A program made the translations under genes and the position numbers. This document shows, piece by piece, positions 31,401 through 43,411 of a stretch of DNA of 64,000 bases (its first letter is position 1; the number at the start of each line of letters is the position of its first letter). The stretch covers positions 248,001-312,000 of the forward strand of contig JADDOH010002329.1 in assembly GCA_016648135.1 (NCBI GenBank), given 5' to 3'. The notes under the pieces are model-generated. The model did no database searches, was not told where the DNA came from, and worked only from the letters and a program-made list of their open reading frames with translations. This DNA comes from Agrypnia vestita (Eukaryota > Arthropoda > Insecta > Trichoptera > Phryganeidae).

Positions 31401-32470
31401 TAAATTATAAATAAAATTTTAATTACAGAATTAAATAATTGGTTACTCAAAATAATTAAGAAACAGTGAATTTAACAACGCATAGAAAAATGGCATTGAG
31501 TGTTATTCATAAAAAGCTTTTCTTCTTTTTTTCAAATGAACTTTTTAAGAGATATAACGTCGTGGATATAAATCAGATGTACCTACCTACATAGCACCTT
31601 AAAGTACTTTTGCATAAACAACATTACCAGCAATAAAACCTACACTTAACGAGCGCACGGGCAAAATGTCACTATCTTGTCCCAAAAATCACAAAAACAA
31701 AAAATTAACCAAGATTCCATATTTTTCAAGCACGAAAAACTTTCAATGGTCATAGTCATAGCCTTGCATATTTTGATGCAAAAGTGATGCTCTAACTTCA
31801 TGAAAAGGGAAGAAATTATGCACTAAACCTCTTAAAATTCCAGTCATAATAACAAAAATTTGCAACCCTGCTGATAATTATAATATATTGTTTTGAGCCA
31901 GGAAAGCTTCGCATGCTATAATACAGTGAAATATTGGTGTGCAGGCAGGGCACCAAATGTAGTTCTTACTTTGCAATGCTAAAAGGTTTTAAGTTTTCAA
32001 TATACTCAAATGATTCATGCAAACAAAAAAAAATATAATTACTATAAAAACTGTAAAAAAAATTTCACAATTTCAAATTTCACATCATTATTACATAAAT
32101 TTGAACATATTCAAAATATTCTAAATATGTAAAAACCGGTCATATAAGGATCTAAAAATTTAAATATTTTTCATAATTTAAATAGTTTTCTAAAGTAATG
32201 TTAATAATTCAGAAAAATGTTATATACCTACATACAAAAAAAGAATATTGCTTTAAAAACTCCAAAACAGAAATATAGATTTCTCATACCAACGACGACA
32301 TCTGTACTAGTTTATGGAAAAAACAAATTTTCAAACCATAGAGGATGGTAATAAGAATACAACCTGAAGAATACATATTGAACAAGGTGTAAAAAGTTAA
32401 GATATATACAACTTACAAAAATTTGTTAGTCTATCATGGGTGGAATTTTGAACGTTACGCTATGTAAAGC
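31401..32470. other. 1.1 kb AT-rich sequence, nothing recognised
   Basis: No ORF or repeat family supported. Confidence 0.4.
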
Positions 32471-32580
32471 GATCTCTTAAGCCATCCGTATGATAGATCG
32501 TAAGCCCTGTGAATGCCCAAAAAGACTTCCATACCTAATTTCCCGTATAAAAAATAGCTTCGTCTCAATCTGTAATATAT
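32420..32580 (-). mobile_element. Family A element, right terminal repeat
   Basis: AAGACTTCCATACCTAATTT, then AAATAGCTTCGTCTCAATCT, matches the right arm at 52686-52800. Upstream GATAGATCGTAAGCCCTG also fits the family interior. Confidence 0.55.
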
Positions 32581-32739
32581 ATTTTGGTTGGCGTGCTGTT
32601 AACGTACCGTGACCTAATATGTGTGGTAATATTTAACCGTTTGAATTGACCGAAGAGGAGTCACTTTGAAAACCTATGCAAGGTATTTAATTTTTAAGAT
32701 CAAGCAATGTACCCTAATGGTTGGATAAATACTATTTTG

Positions 32740-33060
32740 GGTGGGAGGGGGGAGGCTGCTCACACGTTTCGATATGAATATTAATGGGGCGTCGGTCGTG
32801 TTATGACGTGTCAGAGTTGAACAAATTAAGAGTTCATCCGCTGCTAACTAACTGCCGCCCCGTGTGCCCGTCTAGTTATTATAACACAAGCTATCCGAAC
32901 ACCCTTGTCTATTTTCAGAACGGGAGAACAATGCAAACACCGACTAAAGGTCTTGTTTGCTTGTATAGGATGAACGAACTCCGTAAAAAATGTATTTTTA
33001 TTTATTTGGGTTATTCTTATTCCAGACCGCTTTTTCGTATAGAGACGCGTTGAAAACGAT
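32740..33060. other. GC-richer patch, possible regulatory sequence
   Basis: GGGTGGGAGGGGGGAGGCTG at about 32740 and AACTGCCGCCCCGTGTGCCC at about 32850 stand out. Both strands are open for 80-90 codons over 32784-33086, but neither reads like a known protein. Confidence 0.25.
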
Positions 33061-33132
33061 TGTGAAAAATGCTCAAGCGGTAACACGTATATCTATACCA
33101 TACTATACAAACTCGGAGAATATTATAAGAAT

Positions 33133-33491
33133 ACTAGTTTGACTTCTTTGGCGTAGACGTTACAACAATGAGATCTATACTCTATTTAAGGAGCCAAACG
33201 TAACAAAATTTGTAAAACTGGGAAGACTTCGGTGGCTGGGTCATGTGGAGAGAATGTCCGAGCGTCAAGCACCAAAGTCCCTGCTGAACTCAAGGCCAAT
33301 AGGGCGAAGGAGCTTCGGAAGGTCAAAATTAAGATGGAGTGACGACGTCCTCAAAGACATCTCTGCCTTAGAGCTTCGGAACTGGAGAGAGCTGGCACTA
33401 AACCGAGATGAGTGGAGGAAGATTATTGAGGAGGCCAAGACCCACCAAGAGGTTGTAGTGCCAAGAGTGATGATGATGACTAGTTTGACTT
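33133..33491 (+). pseudogene. 5'-truncated LINE insertion with perfect 13-bp target-site duplication
   Basis: ACTAGTTTGACTT flanks the insert at 33133-33145 and 33479-33491. The insert is open from its first base: LWRRRYNNEIYTLFKEPNV, TKFVKLGRLRWLGHVERMSE, RSFGRSKLRWSDDVLKDIS, ELRNWRELALNRDEWRK, EEAKTHQE. These are the C-terminal motifs of an RTE-type ORF2. It ends in a GTGATGATGATG tail. The usual stop seems lost after THQE, perhaps by one extra G. The near-perfect duplication shows a fairly recent insertion. Confidence 0.9.
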
Positions 33492-35234
33492 ACAATATGT
33501 TAAATAGCCGATTCTAGATGACACAATTGTAAAGAGAACAGAAATAAAAATAATGAAAATTAGTTGGTTACAGTATTCAAAGAATATACATTTACAATAT
33601 TTTATTATTATTGTATTTGGGACATGAAATAGCGCGTGACCTCGATTTCGCAAATAATTATTTGGTACAAACAGAGCATAATTCTCTAGCAAGTTCAAAG
33701 TGCCAATTATATTATATTTCTTAAAATATTTGACCCCAACACGACTAGGCTTTCCTGTCAGCGCGACTCGAGGCTGCGGTAGTTGCATTTCCTCAGCAGT
33801 ACTTCATGGTGCATGAATGTAGGATGTTCTCCAATTTCTAATTTATAATCGGATAATAAGAATATACCTAATTGCCTTGCTGGACCTCAGACTTCTGTAT
33901 TTTGCCATTTTAATGATATTTTATTTGCTTCGTAGCCAAAAAGGATCCCAAACAGCCATGAAATCCTAAAGATCATCTAAAATCATTTGTTTCATTGTGT
34001 CTACGGTTTGTTTACGTTTTCCTACTTATCGTTTACAGAATCCCACTCCACCACTGTGTCGCCTCGCTCTTTCGATATTCGAATGCTCCGCAGCTCTGTT
34101 CGCCTAATAGTTTACGCCTACAAGAGAAGCAAGTACCGACTTATTATTGAATTAAGATATTCAGTCCCGGACGGCGCAGCCGAATGTAGGAAAACGACAT
34201 GAATTTTTTTTAATTATATTTCATAATCATATACATTTCAAGCCCATTCATTCGGATACTACAAATTACACTCAACTTTAATAACATTTGGGAACCGAAA
34301 AACCAGAATACACATTTAAATACAAGATTACATGATTAATTTACTTTACTCTGTACACAAAAATACATCATTCTTAATTTGATCTTTAGATGAGTGAGAA
34401 TGCTGCAATCTTTAAATCTCCTACTTAACTTAATACAGCCTCTATGAATATCTGTTTATTTCTATGGACAAAAGATATATTTTTATGCTAAAATAAATTA
34501 TTTGTATACGGTAGTAGATACAGAGAACAAATGTAGACTTTGAAAAAATATAGTTACACCTAATTTTTATATTGCCTGTACTGCGATAACTAATTACTTT
34601 ATGCCATTTTCATAAAATTTATCATTCATTATTTTTAGTGATACGTCTGTTTTGTCGTTTATTTTTTATTTTATACATCCTTAAATTCTAACATAATATT
34701 TCAAACTGTTAAAAATATTATTATATTCTATTATAGTCACTTTTAACACAGATTACATAGACTATGATATTAATTATACCTTAATAAATAATGAACTATG
34801 AACTATGAACTATAAATTATGAACTAACTTACCATCAAGCTGTTTCACGACAGTAGGGAAAGAATTTAAATAATAAAGTTCCCACCAGAATCACCTCAAT
34901 ACGTAGTATATTTCATTTCATTTTCTTTAATGCGAATATTGGATATTTCTCTCCATTACCGCGACTCATTAGAACATATAATATTCTTCATTCACATAGC
35001 AATATAAAAATATTTTCAGATGGCAAATCAAAATTCAAAAATAACGTATTATTGCAATTGACAATATGATCATTGATGCAATAGATAACACAAATTATTA
35101 TACTTATAATAATTATACTTTTTGTAATATAATAATGTAACATAATATGATATTATTTAGATGATATTATGTTATACCAGCATACACAAAATTTATGGGC
35201 GCGTCATGCCCGTGTTTGTGTTAAATTAAATTAA
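33492..35234. other. 1.7 kb mostly AT-rich; short tandem ATGAACT at 34792-34825
   Basis: A GC-richer patch at 34040-34190 and the small tandem repeat ATGAACT are the only structures noticed. The plus ORF 33987-34202 has no domain. Confidence 0.4.
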
Positions 35235-35440
35235 ATAAAATGAACCGCTACAACACTCTTTTGTCTTGATGCACAACATTATCCACATACACCCTTCTTC
35301 TCGTGCTCTTCGACAGCTTTTGAGGGTACAAACAGGCTTCTAACATCTTCCAGGTCTGGTTTACTTTACCACGCTTGCCTTTCGTAGCCGTCCTCTGTTT
35401 TTCATTCATGCGTTCAACATTTCCAAACTAATTGTTCGAA
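35235..35440 (-). pseudogene. RTE-type LINE C-terminal relic
   Basis: On the minus strand one continuous frame reads GNVERMNEKQRTATKGKRGK, VNQTWKMLEACLYPQK and STRRRVYVDN. The order 'GHVERM ... GKRGRGRP ... TW' is that of an RTE C-terminus, with G-H mutated to G-N and the RGRP segment to GKVN. It abuts a PLE terminus. Confidence 0.6.
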
Positions 35441-35449
35441 AAATATTTT

Positions 35450-35560
35450 TTCTTCTGAATGGAGGTTTGAACTTTGTGGTGACACTATTATTAAAATAAA
35501 ACACAAATCACTTTGTTTTCACCACTTTATTATAATTTCCAAATTACCTAAGCGATCCTT
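35450..35560 (-). mobile_element. PLE terminus fragment (P1-like)
   Basis: TTTGTGGTGACACTATTATT followed by ACTTTGTTTTCACCACTTTA repeats, in minus orientation, the terminal block of P1 pseudo-LTRs. The hammerhead part is missing. Confidence 0.5.
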
Positions 35561-35739
35561 TTTTAATCCTGTTCAATACAAAACAGAATCAGTTAACCAT
35601 TAATTTGTTTATTTTTTACTCTACGTTAATAGAATTGCCACGGAGGTACATATCTTAATAATGTTTTTCCTACATACAAATAAAATTTATCGTTTACAAT
35701 TTAAAATTCTAAAATAAAAGAAAAAAACACGCACACACA

Positions 35740-35825
35740 TCCGTTGCCAACGAAAAAATGCACTTGTGGCAAGAACACCCCATAGAGGTGAAACGCCAGG
35801 AAAGTAGAAGAAGAAGAAAAAAAAA
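35740..35825 (+). mobile_element. LINE 3'-UTR and tail fragment
   Basis: GGCAAGAACACCCCATAGAG and CGCCAGGAAAG lead into GTAGAAGAAGAAG and an A-run. It has the style of the 3' ends seen at 20.58 and 37.6 kb; no coding part is kept. Confidence 0.4.
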
Positions 35826-37070
35826 TACAAATATTTTTTATTAACTATTGAATACAAGTTATATATTGATGAGATATAACTTAATGTATGCTGGCGCCAG
35901 ATAATAGATTTATAATCACTTCACAATACATAATTTGACAAATTCGAACTGTATTTATTTTTAATGTAATTCATACATTCCATTTTAATTATATTAATGT
36001 GATCAAAACAAAAAACGAAATAGAGCTTCACAATTATATTAAGTGTCCTATAATTTTTCACTGCTTTTCCAAGTGAAATATTGCTCGTTGGACAATATTT
36101 ATTTGATATTTGTTTCAAAATCGAAATTAACTGGATTAACTTAGCCCGGCGTAGTAGAAAACGGTGCAAAATGGATTAAATGTATGTAATTTTAATATAT
36201 TCGATGTCACAAGCTGGGTTGTAATATTTGCGTTGTTTTCGCTCACTGCCTAATGTGGCGCCACTCGAATTACATATGCATAAGTGTCTATACACACTGA
36301 CTTGTATTCTGAAGTATACAAGTGCGTATACACTGTATACACAGTCGTATATGCTATACAGTCAACATACTGGGCTACAATTTATTTCTTCGACCTATTA
36401 TTTTTACACGAAAATGTTTTTAACGAATTAATAAAACATTTTTTGGCGTGTAAATTTTTCGCGGAAATCATTTCTTTGTTTCAATTTTTGGAATAAAGCG
36501 ACTTTATATTCTGCCTTTTCGACAAACAGAAAAGATAAAACGCACAATTTCCTGTATTTAATTGTAGAAAATTCGTATTGTAATTAAAAAATGTTCGTTG
36601 GGAAAGAATATAATAATTATTGCGAGAACATTTTGTTTAATAAGCACTCTGCGTAGTCAATTATATAATTCAGTAAAATTTCTTTTATTATATTGATAAT
36701 CGTTGGTAAAGTTTTATATTGAAATTGTTTAATCAAGACAAGATTAAATTCATTATTAATGATCTCGTGTTTTCTACCTTTTTGAAGTTATAAAATTATA
36801 TAAAAAAAGAATGAGTACAATTATATCACAAACTCGCTTGTATGTATGTTTACATTATATGTACAGTTCACCAAAATGGGATGAAATTTTAGTATCTTTA
36901 TTTTTTACATTTTAAATATTCATCATTTAGAAAAATACGTAGGTACTACGTAGGTATGTATTGTTTATTTAATTATTTTTTTTTAATATAATACAGAGCT
37001 AATGCTGATTGTGCCGAATAATTCATTATGTATTGTATTTTGTACAAAGATATAATAGATATATATATAT
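35826..37070. other. 1.2 kb AT-rich sequence, nothing recognised
   Basis: GTATACA-type short repeats at 36310-36360 are the only texture noticed. Confidence 0.4.
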
Positions 37071-37071
37071 T

Positions 37072-37435
37072 TTAACTTAAGTGATCAATGCAACGTTTAC
37101 CAATTCCAGATATTATAAATTTTTTTAAAGTTCAATATATATGTTCGAAACAAGATTGTTTCATATATTACTGCGGACTCTGCTAGAGACATCTGTTGAT
37201 TTTTCTATATATATATATAGATTTCGCAGCTGATATTGAGTGATAAGTTAAGACACCTGGCACAGGTCGTAAACCCTGGGCCGTCCTATAAAAATACTTC
37301 TCTACATGTTTTTCATATAAACAGTTTCGTCTCTGTGAGACTTCTATAATTTATCTTAATTAATTAATCATCCCTCTGGTGATAAAATCTATTAATTGTG
37401 TTCTCAGAACATAAATACATACATAAATATTGTTA
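37072..37435 (-). mobile_element. Family A element, interior plus right terminal repeat
   Basis: It aligns with 52515-52870: CTTAAGTGATCAATGCAACG, CTGCTAGAGACATCTGTTG, CAGTTTCGTCTCTGTGAGAC, CATCCCTCTGGTGATAAAAT and TGTGTTCTCAGAACATA. The left terminal repeat is missing. Confidence 0.7.
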
Positions 37436-37571
37436 AAATAGCTGTTTCACTTGGCCATCAACAATCAAGCCACATACCTACCTATATCTTTCTTACCTAT
37501 TCATAAGCAGCAAGTATAATTTTAGAAATCATGTAAAATGTTTTGATTCCTTGTAATAATATTTTCTTTTA

Positions 37572-37622
37572 TGCGATGAAGGGATCCCAACCTAATAGTA
37601 TAAGGGGTGGAAGAAGAAGTAT
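37572..37622 (+). mobile_element. Very short LINE 3' end
   Basis: GATCCCAACCTAATAGTATA, then AGGGGTGGAAGAAGAAG, matches the last 40 bp of the LINE at 20286-20585. It is an extreme 5' truncation. Confidence 0.6.
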
Positions 37623-37854
37623 TAATATTAGTTGTGGGTTATATTTGAGCAAATAAAATAATGTTACGTATAAAATCCCTATATCTGTCTGTGATTTATT
37701 GATTTCTGAAAAACAATATTATTGTGTTAATAACGATCGTTATTCCGGTATAAAATTATCATAAATTGATATGCCAAATAAACGCCAGCGTCATCTCATT
37801 TTTCACTGCATTCAGTCAACTTTCGTTGCATTTCTGCCAACTTCAGCTAATAGA

Positions 37855-38770
37855 TTTTACAGACAAACTCAAATCGAAGAACATGATATAAAACACATAA
37901 CAAATATATCTTTCGGACAGCGAATACAGAGTGAAAATGAGGTCAATACAAATATTTGATGTCAACCCAAGTACCATGATCACTACGTCAGTCATGTTAT
38001 GCGATTTTCGAAAAGATTTGCAAAGATTTTCATCAGAATTTTTAAAATATCTGTAATTCTTATAGCTCCAGTATCCGTCGTACCAGGTTACGTACATTTT
38101 ACAGACAAATACAAATCGAAGGACATAATATAAAACACATAACAAATATATCTTTCAATATACAAATCAAGTACCATGATCACTATGTCAGTCTTGTTAC
38201 ACATTTTTTGAAAAGATTTGCAAAGATTTTTCATTAGAATTTTTCAAAGTTTCTGTAATTCTTTTAGCTCCAGTATCCGTCGTAACGGGTTAAGACATTT
38301 TACAGACAAATACAAATCGAAGGACATAATATAAAACACGTAACAAATATATCTTTCGGACAGCGAATACAGAGTAAAAATGATATTTGATGACAACCCA
38401 AGTACCATGATCACTATGTTAGTATTGTTACGCATTTTTTGAAAAGATTTGCAAAGATTTTTCATTAGATTTTTCAAAAATATCTGCAATTATTACAGCT
38501 CCAGTATCCGTCGTAACGGGTTAAGACATTTTTCAGACAAATACAAATCGAAGGACATAATATAAAACACATAACAAATACATCTTTCGGACAGCGAATA
38601 CAGAGTGAAAATGACGTTAATACACATATTTGATGACAACCCAAGTATCATGATCACTATGTCAGTCTTGTTACGCGTTTTTTTTTTTTTAAATTTGCAA
38701 TGATTTTTCATTAGAATTTTTAAAAATATCTGTAATTCTTACAGCTCCAGCGTGCCTCGTACCGGGTTAC
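37855..38770. repeat. Four-unit tandem array (about 200-240 bp units)
   Basis: Units start at about 37855, 38097, 38298 and 38530. Each carries ACAGACAAATACAAATCGAA (or a variant), CATAACAAATATATCTTTC, GGACAGCGAATACAGAGT, TACCATGATCACTATGTCAG, AAAGATTTGCAAAGATTTT and GCTCCAGTATCCGTCGTA. Unit 2 has lost about 40 bp. The repeated minus-strand ORFs (72-100 aa) are by-products of this array. No match elsewhere in the window, so it is a local satellite or the repeat core of an unidentified element. Confidence 0.9.
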
Positions 38771-39010
38771 TTAAACGTCCGATAGGCCTCGCTACACATG
38801 CACACACGTGCACACACACACACACACACATCCACACGTGGGGGGTAATTTGGCGAACTGAGGGGGCGGACGGATGGAGGAGTGATACGGGCTCTACGGC
38901 CTGGCACGGCTGGGCACCTATTCCGGCATTATAAACCTTGCCATTAATAATTATAATACATACACCATGCCCGACCCACCCCACTCCCCCAACTGCGGGG
39001 CAGGCCCTAA
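38745..39010. other. GC-rich patch with (CA)n microsatellite
   Basis: A (CACA)n tract at about 38798-38831 is followed by GC-rich sequence (GGCACGGCTGGGCACCTATT, CCCGACCCACCCCACTCCCC). Short ORFs exist on both strands and have no domain. It could be a regulatory island directly next to the tandem array. Confidence 0.35.
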
Positions 39011-39635
39011 TCCAATTTGCTTTCTTCAATTTTCACATATTTTATCGATTGCTTATTCCACGACTGCACACTCTAACACAATTAATTTTGTATCGATACG
39101 CAGAGGTCCGAAAATGCACAAAATTTTCTAAATTTAATAATATACCGACCGCTGTGCATAACACAAATTTTTGGTGTGCAAAATAACTGCCACTGCTAAT
39201 ACATAGACCTGAACTTATATAAATTCCTTGTCACAGTGTGGCATCATGTCTGGTCCCAAAACGTTCGCCTTGTTAAAAAATACTACAAGCTTATATACTT
39301 CGAAACAATTATAACAACATCAAACTATATACTCCGTAAAAGTACTATGAGCCTTTTTTTTAAACAAAAAATACATCTTTACTATGGGATTGAATCATGC
39401 AAGTAATAATACTTTAAGTTCATTATAATGTAACACATGCTCGAGGAGGAACAATCTTCCACTTTGAACCATTCCCTTTTCCTAAAGAACTAGTTTTGAT
39501 CATATTTGTATATATTTTATACGCTGTGGTATTGACTAAGAAAAATAAATGTTTACCAGACACATATTTTTGTAATGAGATAGACGTTTCAAGATTTATT
39601 AAAATACGAACTTTGATGGTTGGGCCATATGTCAG
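39011..39635. other. No feature recognised
   Basis: AT-rich with no supported feature. Confidence 0.35.
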
Positions 39636-39720
39636 TAGTGATGGTCAAAGAGTTATTTTAACCTGTTAAACATAAACAGTTATTTGAGTACCTGTACATG
39701 TACAACCCTTACCTGATTGT
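39636..39720 (+). mobile_element. hAT-like terminal sequence (weak)
   Basis: CAGTAGTGATGGTCAAAGAG at about 39640 has the CAGTG-TG style of hAT terminal repeats. No mirrored end or transposase was found, so this is tentative. Confidence 0.25.
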
Positions 39721-39802
39721 ATCGATGAGTTATAACTTTTGTTTAGTATCGATGATTGCCCGTTGAATTGCGAAAAATCAGTTATCAATCATCAACACAA
39801 CC

Positions 39803-39895
39803 AGATCCTTCCTGGGTTTAAATCCGTGGGATTGGTTTGCAGCAAAGCACATCTCCTTCTCCATTCTGCTCGGTCTCCGGCGATGCTCCTCACCT
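39803..39895 (-). mobile_element. RTE-type LINE 3' end, short copy
   Basis: CCTTCCTGGGTTTAAATCCG and GATTGGTTTGCAGCAAAGCA, then CTCGGTCTCCGGCGAT, match the 3' end of the fragment at 23164-23540. The minus strand encodes IAGDRAEWRRRCALLQTNPT. AACACAACC occurs at 39794-39802 and 39982-39990, so the insertion may extend to 39981 with a rearranged 5' part. Confidence 0.7.
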
Positions 39896-39990
39896 CTGTG
39901 TGGGAGATACAAATCTCAAATAACACCTCAAATAATATAACAAATAACAATATAAGTCCAAATAAAATACCACCTTTCCTGAACACAACC

Positions 39991-41290
39991 TGAAGGACAT
40001 GGGAGAAATGGAATGAAGCGATGTCTTCAATTACGTAACTGTCTTAGAAATCCAGAACTGAAGAGGAATGGATCGTAATAAAAATCAAGGGTGGAAAATT
40101 CGTAAGAAAACCATGAACTTCCGGGGGTTGAAGAGTCAACACCGCTCATGTTGATGCAACATTATATTCACATCGGATAGGCTGCCGCTTTTTCCAATCA
40201 ATGTATTATTACAACATTTTTATTTTATTACTTATTTATTAGTATTATTAATGCATAATCGCACAAACATTAAAAAAAAATATTTTTCCTGCACATTTAT
40301 TCCTCATTAAAATATGAAAATACTTAATACTCGTAAGAATTATTATAGGTATTATACATCTATAAATCTGTGTACTTCTAAATACATACTTTTCACCATC
40401 CATGTACCACGTCCTATAAAATATTTTGAAATTTTGTTTTGTTTTTAACTATCGATATTTATAATATTCTATTTTTAACTGATTTCGTTAAAACATATTT
40501 TATGTACATTTTTTTATGAAATTTTTATATGGAAAACATATTCTTTGTTTACTCAATAATTACTAATAATAAAATAATGCAACACCGCAAACTATTACAC
40601 ATTTAACTATATTTCATAAATCATACCCACGATGGTGGGTGTTATGTTAAATATTTCAGTGTTTGATAGTTAAACCAATACCATTAAAGATTTCTAACAA
40701 AGAATTTCAAATATTCTCAGTTAACTAAAGTAACCTTTATTTTCAATATGGTATTACTAAGTGGGTATGCAAATAAAAACGTTTCAATCGTTATTTTTGA
40801 AGTTATCAGATGGGATAGCTGATGGGAAAAATAACAAAGGGTTACATTATTAATGTATATAGTTACACTCCGTCTATTTTAATAATCATCAAGAAAACGT
40901 TGGTTGATATCGTAGAATAAATAGAAAATCCTTTTTTCTTTCTAATGGTCGAGTTGTCTCAACAACTCTGGTCGTGACAATATCAGCTTTCATTGTAAAT
41001 CCAGTCCAAGAAAACATTCGTATAAATTCTAGAAGGAAGGAAATTGAAACAAGCGATTCTATAAATATTGAATAACGAGGTTCTCATTGCGTCAATAGAC
41101 AGGAAGGTTATCATCAATGACAATAGTTCAACCCATACCTCAAAGAAAATGAGAAAACAAAATTAATTAACGATCTAAACAACAAATACTTCTAATGTGC
41201 TTTTACTGATATCAGATTGTAGGTAAAAATTCGTCCGATTTTTCCGAAGAAATTAATTAAAATAATTTCAATCTATACACTAATATACAA
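39991..41290. other. 1.3 kb AT-rich sequence, nothing recognised
   Basis: No supported feature. Confidence 0.4.
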
Positions 41291-41291
41291 T

Positions 41292-41616
41292 GAGTAAAGT
41301 TTGTAAGTTTGGATGTAGAAAGTAATCTCCGAAAGTACTCATCCGATTTCAAAAATTTATTTACCTATATTTAAAATGGACCTTCAGGGTGGACGTAGGT
41401 TATATTTTACAACTAAAGTCGACGAAAAGATGGTCGAGCGATGCGTTTTTTACGAACGCTGCGTTAACTTTAAGAGATATTTAAATACTTTCTATAGAGA
41501 AGTTGTTAAGAGTTCTATAAAAAAGAACGCGACGATATATATCTGTATGTTAAGGTTAATACACAAATTGATAAAATATGACTAAAAGTCACCAAAAATC
41601 TATCGGGCACAGCTAG
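41292..41616 (+). mobile_element. Helitron-like repeat (family H), uninterrupted copy
   Basis: It begins near GTAAAGTTTGTAAGTTTGG and contains ACTCATCCGATTTCAAAAAT, GATGGTCGAGCGATGCG and TATTTAAATACTTTCTA. It ends in CGGGCACAGCTAG followed by T. The terminal CTAG-T fits Helitrons, and this class of insect repeat usually has a GC-rich hairpin just before it, which is decayed here. Class assignment is not certain. Confidence 0.55.
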
Positions 41617-42460
41617 TTTTATATAAAGTTGTAAATGAGGAGCTTATTTAACAAAACTGAGTTGTTTCGTTGAATAAGCTTATTTTATTATAAATCAAAT
41701 AAATTAGTATTCAGATGAGAAAAGTAAATAATTTATCAGCTCGAAAAGTTGATTAATGATAATGATACAAATATATTTTTTTTCTAGCGCTTTTCAGGTT
41801 ATCGAACGTTAGCTATTATCATATTGGCGATAATTGTTTTGTTTGCACTAGCTCCAAATACTTTCACGAATTGCCTTCAGCCAAGATGTCCCTCATCTTC
41901 CAGACCTATTCTGCTTTCCTTGAATGATGAAATGCGGGATTTTGAATTTTTTAAGTAATATTTATATTACTAATAATCTTTAAGTAATCGGTATTTTTTA
42001 TAATATAATAACTCGTTATTTGGCCAAAATACATATTATGAGTTTATCTTGTTATGTGAATTTAGTTTCTTTGACACTTGAATCATCGCATTGTCATTGG
42101 TAACGTATTTTCGTATTATTTGCGATTTCTTAGCGTATATTCATTTATATAAAAATTAAATTAAGTTGACAAGTACTCTTGGTAGTAAACCACACTAGAT
42201 CGTATGAGGTTTAGATTGGGGCAATGGGACAAGGAAATGGATAAAATAATAACTTCGGATAGCAGAGTTCTACGTTTAGTGTGTAGCTCGTAGCTAGAAA
42301 GACTGAGAGTTTTTATGATTTTCTCATTAATCCCAGAGAGAAGAAGGTTTCCCCGGAGAACGTGGAAAAGGTAAATGGAAAAAGAAGAAAATAAAAAAAT
42401 TATATTAATATTGCAGACAGATATTTTATAGATTATTTTGCCACAGTTTGTAATAATAAA
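41617..42460. other. No feature recognised
   Basis: AT-rich, without ORF or repeat support. Confidence 0.4.
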
Positions 42461-42464
42461 ATGT

Positions 42465-42795
42465 GCAACGCAAGTTTGCGAATCTTTTCTCTACGAGGCG
42501 CCCCGCCCGCGTTATTAGCCGCCCCCGCCCCTGTTCACACCCACCCCGAATCCCTAGACGAAAGTTCGTGCCGGCGCCGATTGCATCTCATGTGTATGAG
42601 CATTCCCCGCGCGGCGAGAAGTACTCCGCTATCGGCGCGGCCGGCGGTAAAAACTATGTTGCGCGGGTTAGGCAGGCCCGGGTTGGGCGAGGTTAGTCCC
42701 GCCGACTGCACGGGCGCCCACAATCGACCTTTTTAGACGATCTCACTTCTACACGAGTGCGTACGCCCTGTGTGCGAGTCAATTGGAAGTAAAAA
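42465..42795. promoter_or_regulatory. CpG-rich island, candidate promoter or enhancer
   Basis: An abrupt CpG-dense block (GAGGCGCCCCGCCCGCG at about 42497; CCCGCGCGGCGAGAAG at about 42607; ATCGGCGCGGCCGGCGG at about 42632) lies in AT-rich DNA. It is open in several frames on both strands (62-91 codons), as GC-rich DNA tends to be. No family is recognised. The downstream part (TTGTGACGCGTG) is also CpG-rich. A CpG-island-like promoter or conserved enhancer is plausible; a 5' exon cannot be excluded. Confidence 0.35.
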
Positions 42796-42870
42796 AGCGT
42801 TGTGACGCGTGTTTATTTGAGGTTTATTTCTGTAGATGCGGAATAGATTGTTTGTATCTAATATATAACA

Positions 42871-43252
42871 GATATAAAAGCAATGGTAGCAATATCCTGC
42901 TAAAGTGTTTCTGAGATAATTGCAACTGACACTACGCGAGGACATTTCTCAGGATTCTATGAAACCTACTTCTTATTGGAAATATTGCCACCTCAGTTTT
43001 CCCTTTTCCTACATGTATAAATAAATATTAAACCTTTAAATATGGATATTGCCCTATTTGTTATTTGGTAGCAGATACGTAATAGGATGTTGCTGTATTT
43101 TCTGTTATGTTTCAGTTTGAAATTGACACCACTTTAATACGAAGCGGACATTTTGTCACGTAACAAAATGAAATTTTTTGGTTGACATGGATATTACTGC
43201 CTTAGCTATTTTTACCACAAGAATATTGCTGCCTTTGCTTTTATACCCCTCA
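42871..43252. mobile_element. Family B-related element
   Basis: Left GATATAAAAGCAATGGTAGC plus AATATCC (42871-42897) and right ATATTGCTGCCTTTGCTTTT plus ATACCCC (43223-43250) match family B ends. A second right end lies at 43189. The interior differs from the hairpin copies and includes further GATATTGCC motifs, so it is rearranged. Confidence 0.5.
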
Positions 43253-43347
43253 TATTTTAGTGATGAGCCAAAAGAATGTTTAATTTTAATTCTACAACGG
43301 GTCATGATGCTTAATTACCATGGCGAAACTCATCACAAAAACACGCA

Positions 43348-43411
43348 GTTGACCTCACCGGAAACCTCCGATATGAGAAGCCAGTGTCATGCCCACTGGA
43401 CCACGAGGGTC
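43348..43411 (-). mobile_element. tRNA-derived SINE head, copy 2
   Basis: It matches 3397-3471 (GAAGCCAGTGTCATGCCCAC, TGACCTCACCGG) in the same minus orientation. The A box is TGGTCCAGTGGG; the B box is weakened. The plus ORF 43178-43591 runs antisense through it and is not a gene. Confidence 0.55.

Noticed and set aside
37843..38711. Series of similar minus-strand ORFs (72-100 aa)
   Set aside because: They repeat because the DNA is a tandem array; no start context, domain or splice pattern supports a protein family.
37855..38770. CRISPR-like array
   Set aside because: Units are about 200-240 bp and contiguous, without short repeats and unique spacers, in a eukaryotic setting.
42461..42736. 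Overlapping ORFs of 62-91 aa in the CpG-rich block
   Set aside because: GC-rich DNA has few stops; frames on both strands are equally open and none resembles a known protein.
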